Below the pieces are notes generated by a model. It was given only the letters and a program-made list of their open reading frames with translations. It ran no database searches and was not told the origin of the DNA. DNA of 64,000 nt. Origin: Pleodorina starrii (lineage: Eukaryota; Chlorophyta; Chlorophyceae; Chlamydomonadales; Volvocaceae). Of the stretch, positions 34,494-50,216 are shown one piece after another. The stretch is taken from assembly GCA_030267565.1 (NCBI GenBank), contig BRXU01000019.1:546501-610500 (forward strand), in the 5' to 3' direction. The translations under genes and the position numbers were made by a program. Position 1 is the first letter of the stretch. Each line of letters opens with the position of its first letter.

Positions 34494-36726
34494 CTACGTG
34501 GATCGCGCCGTGCAGCCCTTGCGCTTGGCGACCGACGAGACCGTCGAAAGCAGATAGCTGGGGCATGGGTCCGAACAGCAAACCAAGCGCACGGGGCACT
34601 TGGGGCGCTGCTGCCGGCTCTGCTCCTGCTCCTGCTCCGCCTCCGCCTCCACCTCCGCCACCACAGCCTCCACCACGGCAACCTCCGTCACCTCCGCCAC
34701 CTCCACCTGCATCTCCGCCACCTGCATCTCCTCCACCTCCATCACCGCCGCCACCCCCGCCACCTCCGCCTCCTCCACCTCCGCCTCCTCCACCTCCACC
34801 GCCTCCACCTCCACTGCCTCCACCTCCGCCTCCTCCTCCTCCGTCGGCAGGTTCGACGGGGTCGAGGGCTCCTCGGGAGCGGCGGTGGTGGTGGGAATGC
34901 TGCTGCACGCCTCCTCGCAATCCAAGCTGTCCCCGAAGACGAACCCCTCGAGAACCTCCACCCCCGCCGTCGTTGCGCCAGAGCAGTGAGCCAGCGATGC
35001 GGCATCCATTGCCTCAATTTCAGCCAACATGGCGTCGGTGTGGTCCTGCGTGTCCACAATGTACTTCCACATATCCATGATTCTGCGATCTTGTTCCATG
35101 CTGGGCGGCAACGGGGCAGTCGGAGAGGTGGTGGTGGTGGTGGTGGTGGCGGCGCTGTTTCTCCTGCGGCTGAGGCTCTCCAGAACCTCCAGCCTCTCCC
35201 CCATTGTGGCGTCGGAGGGAAACAGCGGTGGGGAAACATGCGGCCGGCCGCCAAAGTCACCATAACGCGACGATGCGGCATCCTCCTCGTCCCCCTGCTT
35301 CGCGCGGGTGACCGCCTCAATATCTTCAATTTGCCTCCACAACACCGTGATTGGGTCATCAGGTAGGACGCTGACCGCCGTGGCCGGCGATGAGGTGGTG
35401 CTGGCGCTGTTGCTTGTGCTGGCCACAAAAGCATTCATCGACTCGTACCATGAGCAGCCCGTCCATTGCCATTGAGGCTGCTGCTGTGGGGCGGTGGTGG
35501 CCGCCGATGACGACGACGTTGATGCCGATGCGGTGCGGCTGAAAGCGGCGGTGGGCGCCAACTCCGCCTCGACCGCTGGTGATGCCCTGTAGTACGGTGA
35601 CGGGGGCGACGAGGGAGATGAGGACGACAGCGACGACGGTGATGATGATGACGATGACGATGACGCGCAGCAGGACGCGCAGCAGGACGCGCTGCTGTCG
35701 GGCACCGCCGGCACCTCCACCGCAGCCGATTGCAACGCCGACATGGGCGGCGGGGCCATACCCCGTGGCGCGTACACGACGTCGGCGAACCAGCGGTACA
35801 TGCGCTGAATGTCTGCCAGTTCATCCTGCACGTAGGAGATGATAGGCAGCAGCGCGGAGCAAGCAGGACACCGCCATCCGTCAGAGCGTCACAATGCCAA
35901 GCGCAGTTGCACGGTGGGTGCGAGGGTGAGGCACGCAGCAGTATCAAAACTGATAAACTGTGTGCTGTGTCTGGAGGCTCAAGGCAAGGCAGCACATACA
36001 GCCACACTCACATCCATACGGACATCCAGTCAATCCGCAGGTCCATGCGTGTTTGTGTTGAAGCGCGCGTGCGTGTGCGTGCGTGCAAGCTAGCAAGGTC
36101 AGCAGCAGCAGGGCGTCACATTGCCAGCAGCATGCAGTGAACCTAGCTAGGTGCTAGGAGCACCTAGTGTGAACACTCGATCGCCGACCCCTGTTGAGGC
36201 AGCAGGAGCCCGCCTGCCCCGCCTTTCCCCTACGCACTCGCTATGCACCCACTACCGACTGGCCTAGATGAGTGCGCGCCGCGAACGAACTTACGTCGCT
36301 GTGGTTGTCCAGAATGGGACGCCGGATTGCCTCCAAGTGAGGCAGCTCGAACTGTTGGCCGGCAGAGCTACACGCAGGGGACAGCAGGCACCGGGGAGGC
36401 GCAATCACTCAGCAATTAACTTTTTTCAACATGCCCGTGTTTGATGAGGAGAAGAAGCCGCGTGCTGGACCGGCGGGGCATGCAGTTGCAGTTGGTATCA
36501 TAGGTGCATGGTTGACGCTACCCGGCATTATTCGTCCTAACCGCTCAGTTGTCCTGCCCAACACAGCCAGTCCTCGAATGGAATTCGTTGGACTGTAGAG
36601 CTCTACATATCCACTGGTTTTGCGCTCCAAGGTCCGCGCGGCGGCGGCAGCTGTTGGGACTCACCATTGCAGACGTGCACGCATGGCCTTGTGAAGATCC
36701 TCCATAATCATGACCTCCTCTGCCAT
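34494..36726 (-). CDS. Unknown acidic, low-complexity protein
   Basis: Three exons: 36665-36726, 36295-36367 and 34494-35825, in consistent phase, giving 488 residues. The start at 36726 yields MAEEVMIMEDLHKAMRARLQ; this and the next 50 residues (including FELPHLEAIRRPILDNHSD and ELADIQRMYRWFADVVYAPR) look globular and helical. Serine- and threonine-rich tracts follow, with short ordered islands (DDPITVLWRQIEDIEAVTRA; SMEQDRRIMDMWKYIVDTQD). From about residue 375 there is a degenerate Glu-Val-Glu-Ala repeat of about 75 residues. The end holds several cysteines (CPVRLVCCSDPC) and a basic tail. No catalytic motif, signal peptide or membrane helix is visible. I do not recognise a family. The GAGGTGGAG-type DNA behind the acidic repeat reads on the plus strand as long Pro/Ser/Thr frames, which are shadows. 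The large exon could hide an unrecognised intron near its 3' end. Confidence 0.6.
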
Positions 36727-38420
36727 ACAAGCATCAGACACTCTGCGCAAGGCAACAAAACCAAAATGTTCACGTTCAGGGCGAAAGTGCCTGGGTCGTG
36801 TAGATTCCAGCCAACATGCAAGCTGCTCGCCACAGCAGCCCGATGCATGACCAAAGTCCCAACATCGTCTATAACAACTTACGATGCTTTCGGCTCCATG
36901 TTCGTCTGCGCCAGGTGTTCAGGTCCGAACATGGCAGTTGACGATTGATTGAGCTGCTGCAAGTGAAGCTATTGATGGAAATGTCGAGGATACTCGAGGG
37001 ATTATAGTGAACTACGCAAGGTCACTTTGGTTGTGTCTAGTAGAACGCCGTCTGAGAAAAATAAGAGGGCGGCGACTTGTACGAATAATATGAAGGGCCC
37101 TCGAAGCCATCAAGAATTGCAAGCTTGCATCGAAAAGCAGCAAGTGAATTCTGTGCGCCGAAGCGCCTCAATTTAATAACCAAAAGTTGCGACGTCCCTT
37201 TACGTAATCATTAACGGTCGGCCTCTCGGCCAGGTCTTCAATAAAGCGAGGGCACCACTGCTTATGATACGAGAAGCAAGAATGTGTCAAAGGAATGCGC
37301 CGCACATCAGAGGGAAGCCACATGCAGAGCATGATATTGCTCGGTGCGAAGCGCCTGCCGTCTCGCTCTGCCGCGCGGGCGTGCCTTTTGAACCCCTGGC
37401 CCGCCCTCTACTTTCCTGGCGACCTTTTGGGGGCTGGAACACGCACACACACACGTACACACACGCACACACCTAGGCTCCCCAACGGAGCGTGGCATTG
37501 ATCTGGCTGGCGCCCACGTGGCAACCACCACTGGGCGCCCGATGGGTGGATGCATGCGGCTACCTTCGCTGCTGTATCGCCAGGGAGTTATGAAAACGGT
37601 ACCGCAGCGGAGGGACGTAGGCGAGCCAGGACCCACCCAGCAGCACCTACCAGACATACCTGTTAACTTTCCAATACCGGAAGAGCTTCGACCGCGTCGG
37701 GGACTGCAAAGGCCGTCCGCGCCTTCCCCCAACGCATCCCCTGACCCGACCATTCAACTCCGCTCGTTCGTATCTCGACCTGGTGTTTGCTTTTTAGCGA
37801 CGCGCTGCCTTTCGAGAATGGCAGCACTGGTGCAAGGTGCGCAAAGAGGTTGTACGGCAAGAGAGGCGGACCGTGTTGGGGGGGTGGGCAGCAGACATGG
37901 GGCTCAGGAAAGGCGACTGGCGGCCCCGCAGTGGATCCCGGGGAGGTATCGCCGGCATCGCCACATCGAAAGTGGTTCCGTTAGGAGAGAAAAGTGATGA
38001 CATGCTGAAGCCAGATGTAGCAATAAGCACAGGCACTTATGATAAAAAGCGTACGTAAAAGGCGACGAGGATAATGGCGGCGTCGAAGCTTCCGGGCGGT
38101 TTCTGCCGGCGGGGCCCCATTTGGCTCCAGTCTCTGACGCAGGCCAAAGCGCGGCGCTGCGCCGACGAGAGTCCGCAGGACCGCCGCCATGGGAGCAGTT
38201 TCTTTGGAACACTTTTTGGGACGAACAGCCATGAGGCTGACGCAAGGATCATCGTTGTTTGGGCGCCCGAGACTCAAAGATTATCGGTTGTACAAACGGC
38301 GATCCCGCATAAAAGCCCTTTTGCAGCATAGTTAGGTTCATGCTCAAGCACGGGCGCACCAGATCCACGTTGCAGCGGTAACGTAACGACTAACGCTTGA
38401 AGTCTTTTGACGCGACAGAA
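36727..38420. other. Shared 5' region between two divergent genes
   Basis: This 1.7-kb gap separates the starts of the acidic gene (minus) and the plastid gene (plus), so both promoters should lie here. Part of it (36960-37260) is relatively AT-rich. It also holds a CA-rich microsatellite at 37441-37472 and a copy of the dispersed GC-rich repeat at 37599-37672. No gene was recognised. Confidence 0.45.
37599..37672 (-). repeat. Dispersed GC-rich short repeat, copy D
   Basis: Read on the minus strand it runs ACAGGTATGT, GGTAGGT, CTGGGTGGGT, then CCCTCCGCTGCGGTA, matching the order of landmarks in 17161-17238. This is the only well-preserved copy outside a gene. Confidence 0.6.
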
Positions 38421-40458
38421 ATGGCGAACGTTCGCGCCCTGTCCGCCAGCGGGACGTTTTCCAGCTGCCAGCAGCGCTGCGGGGGCTGCAGGCGCCAGCT
38501 CCCTGCAGCCCATCGCAGCAGCACAGTCGTCGTTCGGGCTGCTCCGAAGGACCGGTATGGCTACAAGGCGAAGGCTGATGAGCTGGGCGCAAAATCGCCG
38601 GCGGCCGCCGCGGCCGCGGCCTTCGCCGCCGCAGTGCTATTTCTGGTGAGGCCTTTCGGGAAACCGCTGCGCAATGGCGTGAGGGAGAGAGAGAGAAAGT
38701 TCGTGTTGTCCCAGTGCCGCCTCTTGCGCGCTCCGGCATCGCGAGGTAGAGCGAGCGCCGCGCTCCAGGCGGCGCGGCGCACGGCGCCCTTCACTGACCC
38801 ACGGGTCACCTCCTGCGCTGAGGCGCGCCACGGCCGCAGCCGGCGCCAGCGCTGCCCTTCAACGCATGACTAATTTCTGTTATAATTCCACGCTGTTAAT
38901 GCCCCCCCCGCAACGTTAAACTAAACCCTTGCTCTTTTGCAGCACGCATCGAGTCCTCCCGGTCCTGCGGGCCGCACTGCACCCTAGCCCCTGGTCCCCT
39001 GCCCGCACCGCCAGCGTCCCCAATGTCTTTCCGTTGGCCCGCATTGCCCCCTGTCCGTCTGCCCGCCCAACTCGTCTCAGGCTCCTTCCCCGGCTCCCGC
39101 CGCGGACATCGCTCGGGCGGAGGTAATGACGGTTGCGGCGATGCCCCAGGGGGCGGCCGTGACCCCCACCGCCGACTGGGACCTCACTTCCTGGCTGACT
39201 GAGAAGCTGCGGGTTCCGGAGCCGGAGCCCGTGCGTGTGGGCTCGGGGGCCTCGGAGACGGTGCCGTCCAAGAGCAGCATCGTGCAGGGTGGGTGGGTGG
39301 GTGGGTTGGATGGGTGCGGGGGCCAAAGTCAGCTGACGGATGGGCCGGTGGCCATGACTGCCCGAGCGGCAGCAATGGCGGCTCCCCAGGCGACGGTTGG
39401 CGGCTGCGGGTGGGGTCTCAAGGGCCTCGCAGCGCCCCGGGCGGTCGAATGCGGAATGGAGAGCCGCGCAACTTAGGGGGGGGGAGAGGGAGCTCTGGCC
39501 TTTACGTGACTAACCCCCTCACACACACACACACACCACACCACTCACACATATTCACGCACACACACCGCCACGCACGTGCGCGCGCAGGCGTCAAGGA
39601 CGCAGCCTCGGCCGCCGCAAGCAAAGCCGCCGATGCAGCCAACCGCGCCGCCGACGCCGCCAGTCGCGCCGCCGACCGCGCGGTTGAGTCGGGTGCCTGC
39701 GGCGGCCCCGCCTCCAGCAGTCGCCCCATCGACATCCCGACCAACTCGGAGCTGCTGTCCGGAGTGGCCAAGCCCAGCCCCGCACCCGGCAAGGGGCCCA
39801 TAGAGAAGGCGGCACGCGCAGAGGCCCGCTCTGAGTGCACGGAGCCGGCGCTGCGGCAGGAGGCGGCGGCGGCGGGGCGGGCGCAGCCGGCGGACCAGGT
39901 GGGCGGTTTTGGGGGGGAGGGGGGGTGATGAGGGAGATATCGCAGGGAGGGCTGGAGCATGGAGGTGGGCGGGTGGGGAAAAGGCGGAATTCGGGCTGAT
40001 GGTGAGACCCAAGGGAGGGGGAGGGGGAGGGGGGGCTCCGAAGGTCGCAGAGTGACGCAGCACGGCTCGGGAAGCGTGGCCTGGCTTCTTGTCTTGCCGG
40101 CACCCTAGAAGCGCTGGATGTGCGGGGGCGCGAATGCCCCCGTGGAGCTGAAAGAAAAGTGCCGGTCGGGTCGGGTGGGGTGGGGTGGGGTGGGGTCGGG
40201 TGGGGTCCGATGCAGTGCGCTCCGATGGGCGCCAGCCCGCCTCCTCAAACGGTGCCCCCGGGCTGTATCCCGGGGGTGTATCGCTGCCGGGAGGACCTCG
40301 CCGCCGGACATGAAACGAAACGCCCACTCGTTGGTTGCGCACTGCACCTCACCCCCTCACCCTCTCACACCCTCACCCTCTCACCTGCACTTCTGCATCT
40401 GCATCGTCGCGCTCCCTTCCCTCCTGCGCAGGGCCCCTGCACCCCCACCCGGCCCTGA
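38421..40458 (+). CDS. Plastid, probably thylakoid-lumen, protein with LEA-like helix
   Basis: Four exons: 38421-38645, 39081-39288, 39591-39898 and 40432-40458, giving 255 residues. The start ATG at 38421 opens a typical algal plastid transit peptide (MANVRALSASGTFSSCQQRC, then VVVRAAPK). A second hydrophobic segment (AAAAAAAFAAAVLFL) is followed by APSPAPAAD; a hydrophobic core before an Ala-x-Ala site is the pattern of a lumen-targeting signal, so the mature part would be about 165 residues in the thylakoid lumen. Exon 3 begins with a regular Ala/Lys/Asp repeat (GVKDAASAAASKAADAANRA) that predicts an amphipathic helix like those of LEA-type stress proteins. The C-terminus is only GPCTPTRP from a 27-base exon. 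No enzyme motif is seen. A single membrane anchor instead of lumen import is the main alternative. Function unknown. Confidence 0.65.
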
Positions 40459-40815
40459 GTCTGCTACGAATTGAGGCATGAGCCTGACCTGACGTATGGC
40501 CTGAAAGCCGAAGCTGATGGATCTGAAGGGCGTCGACAGCTTATGCTGCTGCTGGCGAAAGAGGCCCTTGCAGCTGCCCCGGTCGTGCTGTCGTACTAGC
40601 AATGGACGCGTTGGTATGTCTTGGGTTGTATCTTCCCTAGTTTGAGGTGTCCTTATTTGCTGTGCGCCAAACGTGCCGGTGGGGCTAATGGCCGACGCGG
40701 CGGATTGTTGCGGATGGCTGGCGGGGGTGGGGGAGGTCAGGTGGATTGGCGCCATTACGGAGGTGGAGGTGGGGCGGGTGAAGCAGCTCGGAGTGCAGCA
40801 GCATCTCGGGTAAGA

Positions 40816-40820
40816 TGTAA
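40816..40820 (+). terminator. Poly(A) signal TGTAA of the plastid-protein gene
   Basis: TGTAA 358 bases after the stop codon at 40458, same strand. Confidence 0.5.
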
Positions 40821-41958
40821 GAGCTGTAGTTGAATTGCTGCACTGACGGGGGAGGACAGTGGTTTCGGAGTGTTGAACACGTATGGAAGGGACAGCTCGA
40901 GGACCTGACGCAAAGACCAGTTGTGCACACCTGTTGTCGTACTACCGATTTTGGATTGATCGGGCGGTTCTTAGGCAGAGGTTGAGTGTGTCTTGCCGCC
41001 AGATGGCTGTGTCGACATACCATACAAACGGTGTAGTACAGGCAGTACGGGCAGGTACGGTGCTGTGGACGTCTTGACCTGCTCCGTATGGGTTACCCTA
41101 ACTGTGCCTTTTGGGGTGAGGATGCAGCATGTAACAGGAGTATTGCTAATCACGTACATGTATAACCCACGGCGCAGCTGAAATGCACCTTGTCGCAGCG
41201 CGATCTTCGAAGCTCGATTGGAAGCTTTGAGTGCTAGTGCCCTACAGCGACCGTTGTTCAAAAGATGCCAAAGGACTCTTTTTGCGTCGTCAAACATGGG
41301 AAGTAGGAATGTGCAGTAGACCTGGTATTACCACTCCACTGTCACACAGGAAGCAGGGAGCGACGGCTTCGTTGCAAAATTGCCGCTCACCAAAATCACG
41401 CAGTGCCTTAGGCCCGAAAAGCAAAGCAGCCGACGCGAACCCACAAATCCGCTCGCCGCAAACCCGCAAAACCCCTCCCGACAGGTTCCGGAATGTCCCG
41501 GCAAGAGACGAAGACGGTCCGCTCAGGCGCCAGCCCCGCCCTTCCTCCCCAATGCAAGTGTTTGCCACCATTACCGCGTACCGCCCACAAAACCAACCCA
41601 GTTTTGAAACGTCCTCTGCCCCATCCAGCAGCGGCAACTCCCCCTACCGGCCCTCCTCTCCGCCCAAATCCAAGCTCCATCCGTCCCACCCCCGACACCC
41701 CCCCTCTGCCATCTCCCCGTCAGGTCTTCCTCGCCCCGCACATCAGCGCCGGCTCGGGCAGTCCAGCTGCCCCATGTCTGTCGGTCTGCCGTGTGGGGTC
41801 CGATCACCCATCCAACCGTAACCCCGAGGGCGGTTGCCCCCCTCCTCCCCGGTTGGTTCTCTTCACCCATATGGAAAAAACGCTCTTGCTCTCGCCCTCG
41901 CCCTCGTCCCGCCACCGACAGCGTACTGCGATGCCCCCCCCCGTCTTCTGCCCAACGC
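40821..41958. other. Convergent 3' region, no gene
   Basis: Between the end of the plastid gene and the stop codon of adenylate kinase. It probably holds the adenylate kinase 3' UTR, although I did not find a TGTAA for it. The open frames here are not conserved in appearance. Confidence 0.4.
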
Positions 41959-45323
<3,365 letters not shown>

Positions 45324-45581
45324 TCTTCCGAGCTGACTAACGCAGCAAAGCAAGGCAAGTAGAAAAGTGTGTGTTGGGAAATGATTCTCGATGCGAACGG
45401 AACATGCCAGGCTTGTCCAACAAGAGACAATTAATGCAGGACGCGACAGTACGAGTAATTCGGTTACAGCCTGCAATCTGTGATGACAGCACGTAACGGC
45501 CGTCATCCCGTCAGTTACACGCTTTTAAATTATCGGCACGTGCAATTACCTGCGGCATCCTTCAGCGTCGCTATCACGCAA
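45324..45581. promoter_or_regulatory. Short divergent promoter, ADK and F-box/LRR genes
   Basis: Only 258 bases separate the two start codons, so both 5' UTRs and promoters must share this stretch. It is AT-richer than the flanking exons. No TATA box was assigned. Confidence 0.5.
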
Positions 45582-48500
45582 ATGGCAGTCGACGCCGACA
45601 CCGGAAACCCGCCCGCGCTTCCGCCGCTAGTCTTACAAGTGAGCTTGCTCAATAGAACTCATTGCAAGTTTTCCTTGTAGCGTTCATCCAATAAACGAAC
45701 TGACACACTGAACCCATTCCGAAACAGGTTATCGGATCGTTCCTACCACCGCGGTCTACCGCCAACTGCCGGCTTGTCTGCAAGCAATGGCGGACAGCCT
45801 TCGCTGCCAGCATAGACACCATCCATGTGCAGGTACGTGAAGCACATGGGGCCGAGGGGGCGGGAAATGGGGAGGGTACGGGGGCGGGGCGACGGGAGAC
45901 ACGCTTCCATACCCAAGCTGGCCCCACAGCGAACAAACCATGCGGGATTGGGTGACGCAACGGGGGAAGCGAAACGCGTTCATGGCCTTCTGCGCAAAGC
46001 TCTGCAACTTGCTGCACGCTGCCACTTCCCGGCAACGAATGCGTTCTACCGGTCCTCGTACTCATCGCTCTGCAAGCAGGCCAGAAGCCCAAAAGCCCTC
46101 CCTCACCGCGCGTCTCCCTTGCTTTCCTGCCAGCTTCCTCGCCCTCCCTGCCTCCCTCCCCGCCTCCCTGCCTCCTTCCCCGCCCGCAGGTTTACCTAGA
46201 CCCCACCCTCACAGACCTCCACATCGCCTCGGCCGCCGCCACCTTCCCCTCCGCCAGCCGAGTCGCCCTACGGCTACCCAACTGGGCTCACCTCCCCTGC
46301 AATGTGTACGACAGCGCAGGCAACGCCGTCGCGCCCCCCGCCCTAGGCCGGGAGAGCGCCGCGGCCAACGAGGCCCGCCGGGCGGCGCTGCTGCAGCCTG
46401 CAGCCGATGCACCCCCCAGCAACATCGCCTCCTCCTCCTCCTCCTCCTCTGCTGCGGCCTCGGCCCTTTCGCCGCCGGAGGCGTTGCCGCAGGAAGCGCT
46501 GGCGCCGGCGGCGCTCCCGCCCCCTGCGTCGTCGAAGGATGCCGCCCGGGCGGCCTGCGCGGCGGCGCTGCTTTCCCTGCGGCGGCGCCTTCCCGGGCTG
46601 CGGGCGCTGCAGCTGGGGGACGCGCAGTGGCCGGCGCCGCGGCCCGGTCCGCGAGCCGCCCTGCAGCGCTGCCTGAACCCGAATGACCTGGCCGCCGGCC
46701 CGGCCTTGCAGCCTTTTGCCAACATCTGCGCCGTGGATACGGCGGCTGCGGCGCTGCCGTGCGCCAACTGCTGGGCCTATCCCGCCTCCCTGACGGCCCC
46801 GGAGGACGCCGTCGCCGGCCAGGAGCAGGAGCACCGTCTGAGAGCGGCCCAGCACTCCACGGAGCAGCATCTGGCGGTGGCGCACCGGGAGGCGCTGGAT
46901 CTCACACGGCTGCTGGCGTCGACGCCGACGCCGACGCCTGGCGGCGGCGCCTCCGGCGCCGCCGCGCCGTGGCCGCCGCCGCCGCCGGAAGCGCTGACAG
47001 CGCTATCCAGCCTGGACCTGCGTTGCCCTGTGGACGTGACGGGGCTCGTCGAGGCGACGGACGCGCCAGTCAGCGGCGGCGGCGGCGGCCTGGCGGCGCA
47101 GCTGACGGCGCTGACGGTGTTGCAGCTGCGCGACGGCACCCAGCTGGCGGCGCTGCGGCAGCTGCCGCGGCTGGTGTCGCTGGACCTGTGGTGCTGCGAC
47201 GGGTGCAATCGTGCGGGTATGTCGTACTGGACGTCGGCGGCGCCGCAGCGCATCCGTCGCGGCCTGGCGCCGCTTGCGGCTGCGCTGACGGGTTTGACGG
47301 CGCTGGTGCTGCGGGAGATGGCGGCGCAGGTGGAGCCGCCGCCGCCGGTGGCGGCGCTGGCGGCGGCGCTGACGGCGCTGCGCAGCCTGACGCTTGAGCT
47401 TGTGTACGACAAGCCGTGGCGGGAGCTGGCGGACTTGGCCGAGCAGCTGGAGGATGAGGATGCGGAGGCGGAGACAGGGGCGGGGGAGGAGGAGGAGGAG
47501 GAGGAGGAGGAGGAGGAGGAGGAGGAGGGGAAGGGGAAGGGGAGGGAGAACGGGGGGAAAGCGGAAGGTGAAAACGAGGAGGACGAGGACGAGGACGAGG
47601 AGGCGTTGGACGAGAAAAACGTCTGGAAGTGGACGGGGGACTCCGAAGACGACGATGATGATGATGGCGACGGTCACAGGAGGAAGGCGATCCGGGCAGC
47701 CCTGCACGCGCTGGAGCTCGACGCTGAAGTCAGCACGATCCATCGGTTGTGCGCGGACGCTGAGAGGGTGGTGACCGGCTGCTGGCGACACCTGCGGCAG
47801 GTGCACCCGCTGGACCTCTTTTCCTGCTTCGCCGGGGGGTCGTTGACGCACCTGGACGTGACCTTCCGCGGCGCGGGTCTGCTGCCGGGGGCCTGGTCCG
47901 GCATCTGCCAGCTGGGGGGCAGCCTGACGAGCCTGGCGCTGCGGGTGGGGCGGAGCCCGGGGGAGGAGAGGCTGGTGGACAGGTGGGTTTGTGGTGTAGG
48001 GAGGGCGGGCGAGGGGAGGTGGGGGGGCCCCGAGGCGGGCAGGCTTGGGTGCGGGCGAGAGGAGGAGGGGCTCAAGGAGTGAATTCCACATGCGCCCTTC
48101 CTGACTCTCCCAACCTCCGCCGCCGGCCCACCCCCGGGAGTTCTTCCTTCCACACGGCTCCCACACTGCCCCTTGAGGCCCTCCCCACAATCCTCCGCTC
48201 CCCCTCGCTGGGAACATTCTCGTTCCGTACCCTGGGACCGGCAGCTCCCTGACCTTGCTTCTCGCCCCCTTGCCGCCCCCCGCGCCACGTACCACGTGCT
48301 CAGCTGCTCACCCTCTGCTCCTTTCGTGGTGGCCTCAACCCCTGCGCGCACTGCTGCCGTGCCGTGCCGTGCCCTTGCCCTTGCCGTTGCCGTTCAGACT
48401 GCAAGCTCGGGTGCCTGGCCGCTGGCCGCCCGGGTCCTTCACCGTACCCTCCCTGGAGGCTCTGCCCCGCCTCCGCCACCTGCTGCTGGACGCACCCCTG

Positions 48501-50216
48501 GAGCCCCACCTCGCCGCCAGCCTCACCGCGCGCGCGCTGCTTCCGCTGCCGCAGCCGCAGCCGCAGCAGCAACCGCCGGCCGCATCGCCCTCGCCGGCGC
48601 AGCCCCAGCCGCGCCCGCGCCCGCCCCTGTCGGCCTTTGTGCCGCCGATGTTGGAGAGCCTGACGCTGCTCGGCATTCGGATGGCCGGCAGTGCGGCGCC
48701 TGCGTTGTCGCGGCCAGTGCCGCCGCCGGCGCCGCTGGCGCCGGCGCTGCCGCCATCGGCGGCGGCTCTGCGTCGTTTGCACTTGGACGGCAACCTGCGG
48801 CACCTGGCGGCGGATCTAGCGGCGGGAGCGCTGCGCTGCGCGGGCGTCACGGACTTGCGGCTGGCACACCGACCCGCGGGTCGCCCGACCCAGGGCCAAG
48901 GCGGCGGCAGCAGCGGCGGCGGCGGCGGCAGCAGCTGGCCGGAGGTGCTGCCGCTGGACTGGAGCGCACTGCCCCTGGCTGTGGAGGCACTGGAGCTCGA
49001 GCACTTCCAGCTTCTGGATCACGGAGGAGCCGGCGGCGGCGGCGGCGGCGGTGGCGGCACAGGTGACGGCGTGTCGGGTGGCCAGCGTGCGGTCTCTGGC
49101 GACCCCGACGGCGCCGCTGCTGCCGGTGCCGGCGCCGATACGCCGGCCGCGTCGGTCGGCCCGCGCCTGCCGAACCTGCGGCGCCTGCGGCTGCGGCACT
49201 GCATTGTCGTACTTGAGGACGTGCACGACAGCCCGCTGGCGGAGGTGGCCGTGCTGGCGACCTGGCTGGTGCCGCCGGGGAAGGCCAGCTCGACGGCGGC
49301 GGTGGCGGCGGCGGCGGCTGCTTTGCCGCCCTGGGACGCCCCGCGGCAGCTGCAGCTGCTGTGTCGTCAGGCCTGGGCGTGCCGGCTGCAGCGACTGGAG
49401 CTGCAGCTCACTCGGCCGCCGGCGGGCACTGCGGTGACGGCGACAGTCGCGAAGCAGGCGGAGCCGGCTGGTGTGCCCGCCGCCGCCGCGGGTTCAGTCA
49501 GTGCCGCCGCCTCCGGCTTCAGGCCCGGTGCGCTGGCTGGGCTACAAGGGTCCGTGTGCACCGCCCGCCTACGAGCTCTGGAGCACCTGAGCATTACCTG
49601 GGAGCTGCAGGCGCTATCGCGGCCATCGCCGCCGCCGCCGTCGCCGCGGCGGCGGCGAGGGCCACCGCCGTGCCCGCCGCCGCCGCCGCAGCAGCAGCGT
49701 CAGCAGCGGCATCATCAGCAGCAACGGTCGCGGGACGGCAGGCTGCCGTCCGTGGGCCTCCCGCCGGGCCTGGCGGCGGAGTGGGTGGCGGCGCTGCCCG
49801 CCGCCTCCGCCGCCGCGGGGGGAGGTCTGCGCTCCCTGGAGCTGTACCTGGGGGACGAGGCGCAGCCGGAACCTCTGTCCGTGGAGGCATGCGCCGCGTC
49901 CTGGCTGGGGGGGAGTCTGCGAAGGCTGCGGATGATGCTGTGCACGAGCGTCGACCGCGGGGACGACGACGACGATGGCCGCGGCGGCGGCGCTGCGCCT
50001 GCGTCTGTCGGCAGTGGCAGCAGGGCGGGGGGCGGCGCCAGTGTCGGCGCGTCTGCCTCCTTATTATCCCCATCGTCGTCGCCGTCTTTACGGCAGTCGC
50101 AGCAGCGGAGGCGGCCCCCGGTGGCGTCCGGCTCGGTCGCTGCGGAGGTGTCCCACCTAGTGATGGAGTGCCTGCCGTACTGCCAGTGCCAGGTCGTGCA
50201 GGTGCGGCTGGAGTAG
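45582..50216 (+). CDS. Large F-box / leucine-rich-repeat protein
   Basis: Four exons: 45582-45638, 45728-45832, 46190-47982 and 48398-50216, all in phase, giving 1257 residues. The N-terminus is an F-box (LPPLVLQVIGSFLPP, then CRLVCKQWRTAF, residues about 12-46), split across exons 1 and 2. F-boxes bind Skp1 and make the protein the substrate receptor of an SCF ubiquitin ligase. The rest holds scattered leucine-rich repeats (for example LTALSSLDLRCPVDVTGL, LTALTVLQLRDGTQLAAL, LPRLVSLDLWCCDGC, LRALEHLSITWELQAL, GLRSLELYLGDEAQPEPL), interrupted by long Ala, Gly, Pro and Gln insertions. A run of about 16 Glu at 47483-47527 and further acidic tracts to 47670 break the LRR region in exon 3; a Pro/Arg/Gln/His tract lies at 49620-49740. 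Such padded LRR proteins are common in volvocine algae. Substrate unknown. The F-box and LRR assignments are good; the exact repeat count is not settled. Confidence 0.8.
47483..47527 (+). repeat. GAG trinucleotide run encoding poly-Glu
   Basis: About 15 GAG/GGA units inside exon 3 of the F-box/LRR gene. It stays in frame and inserts poly-glutamate between leucine-rich repeats. Confidence 0.9.

Noticed and set aside
34464..35366. Plus-strand 300-codon Leu/His/Arg-rich frame
   Set aside because: It is antisense to the acidic repeat of the minus-strand gene, and shows only repeated Leu-His-Leu-Arg from the same trinucleotides.
47003..48295. Minus-strand frame of 430 codons opposite the F-box/LRR gene
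   Set aside because: Composition is Arg/Gln/His/Pro-rich with no motif. The plus strand carries a spliced frame with F-box and LRR signatures.
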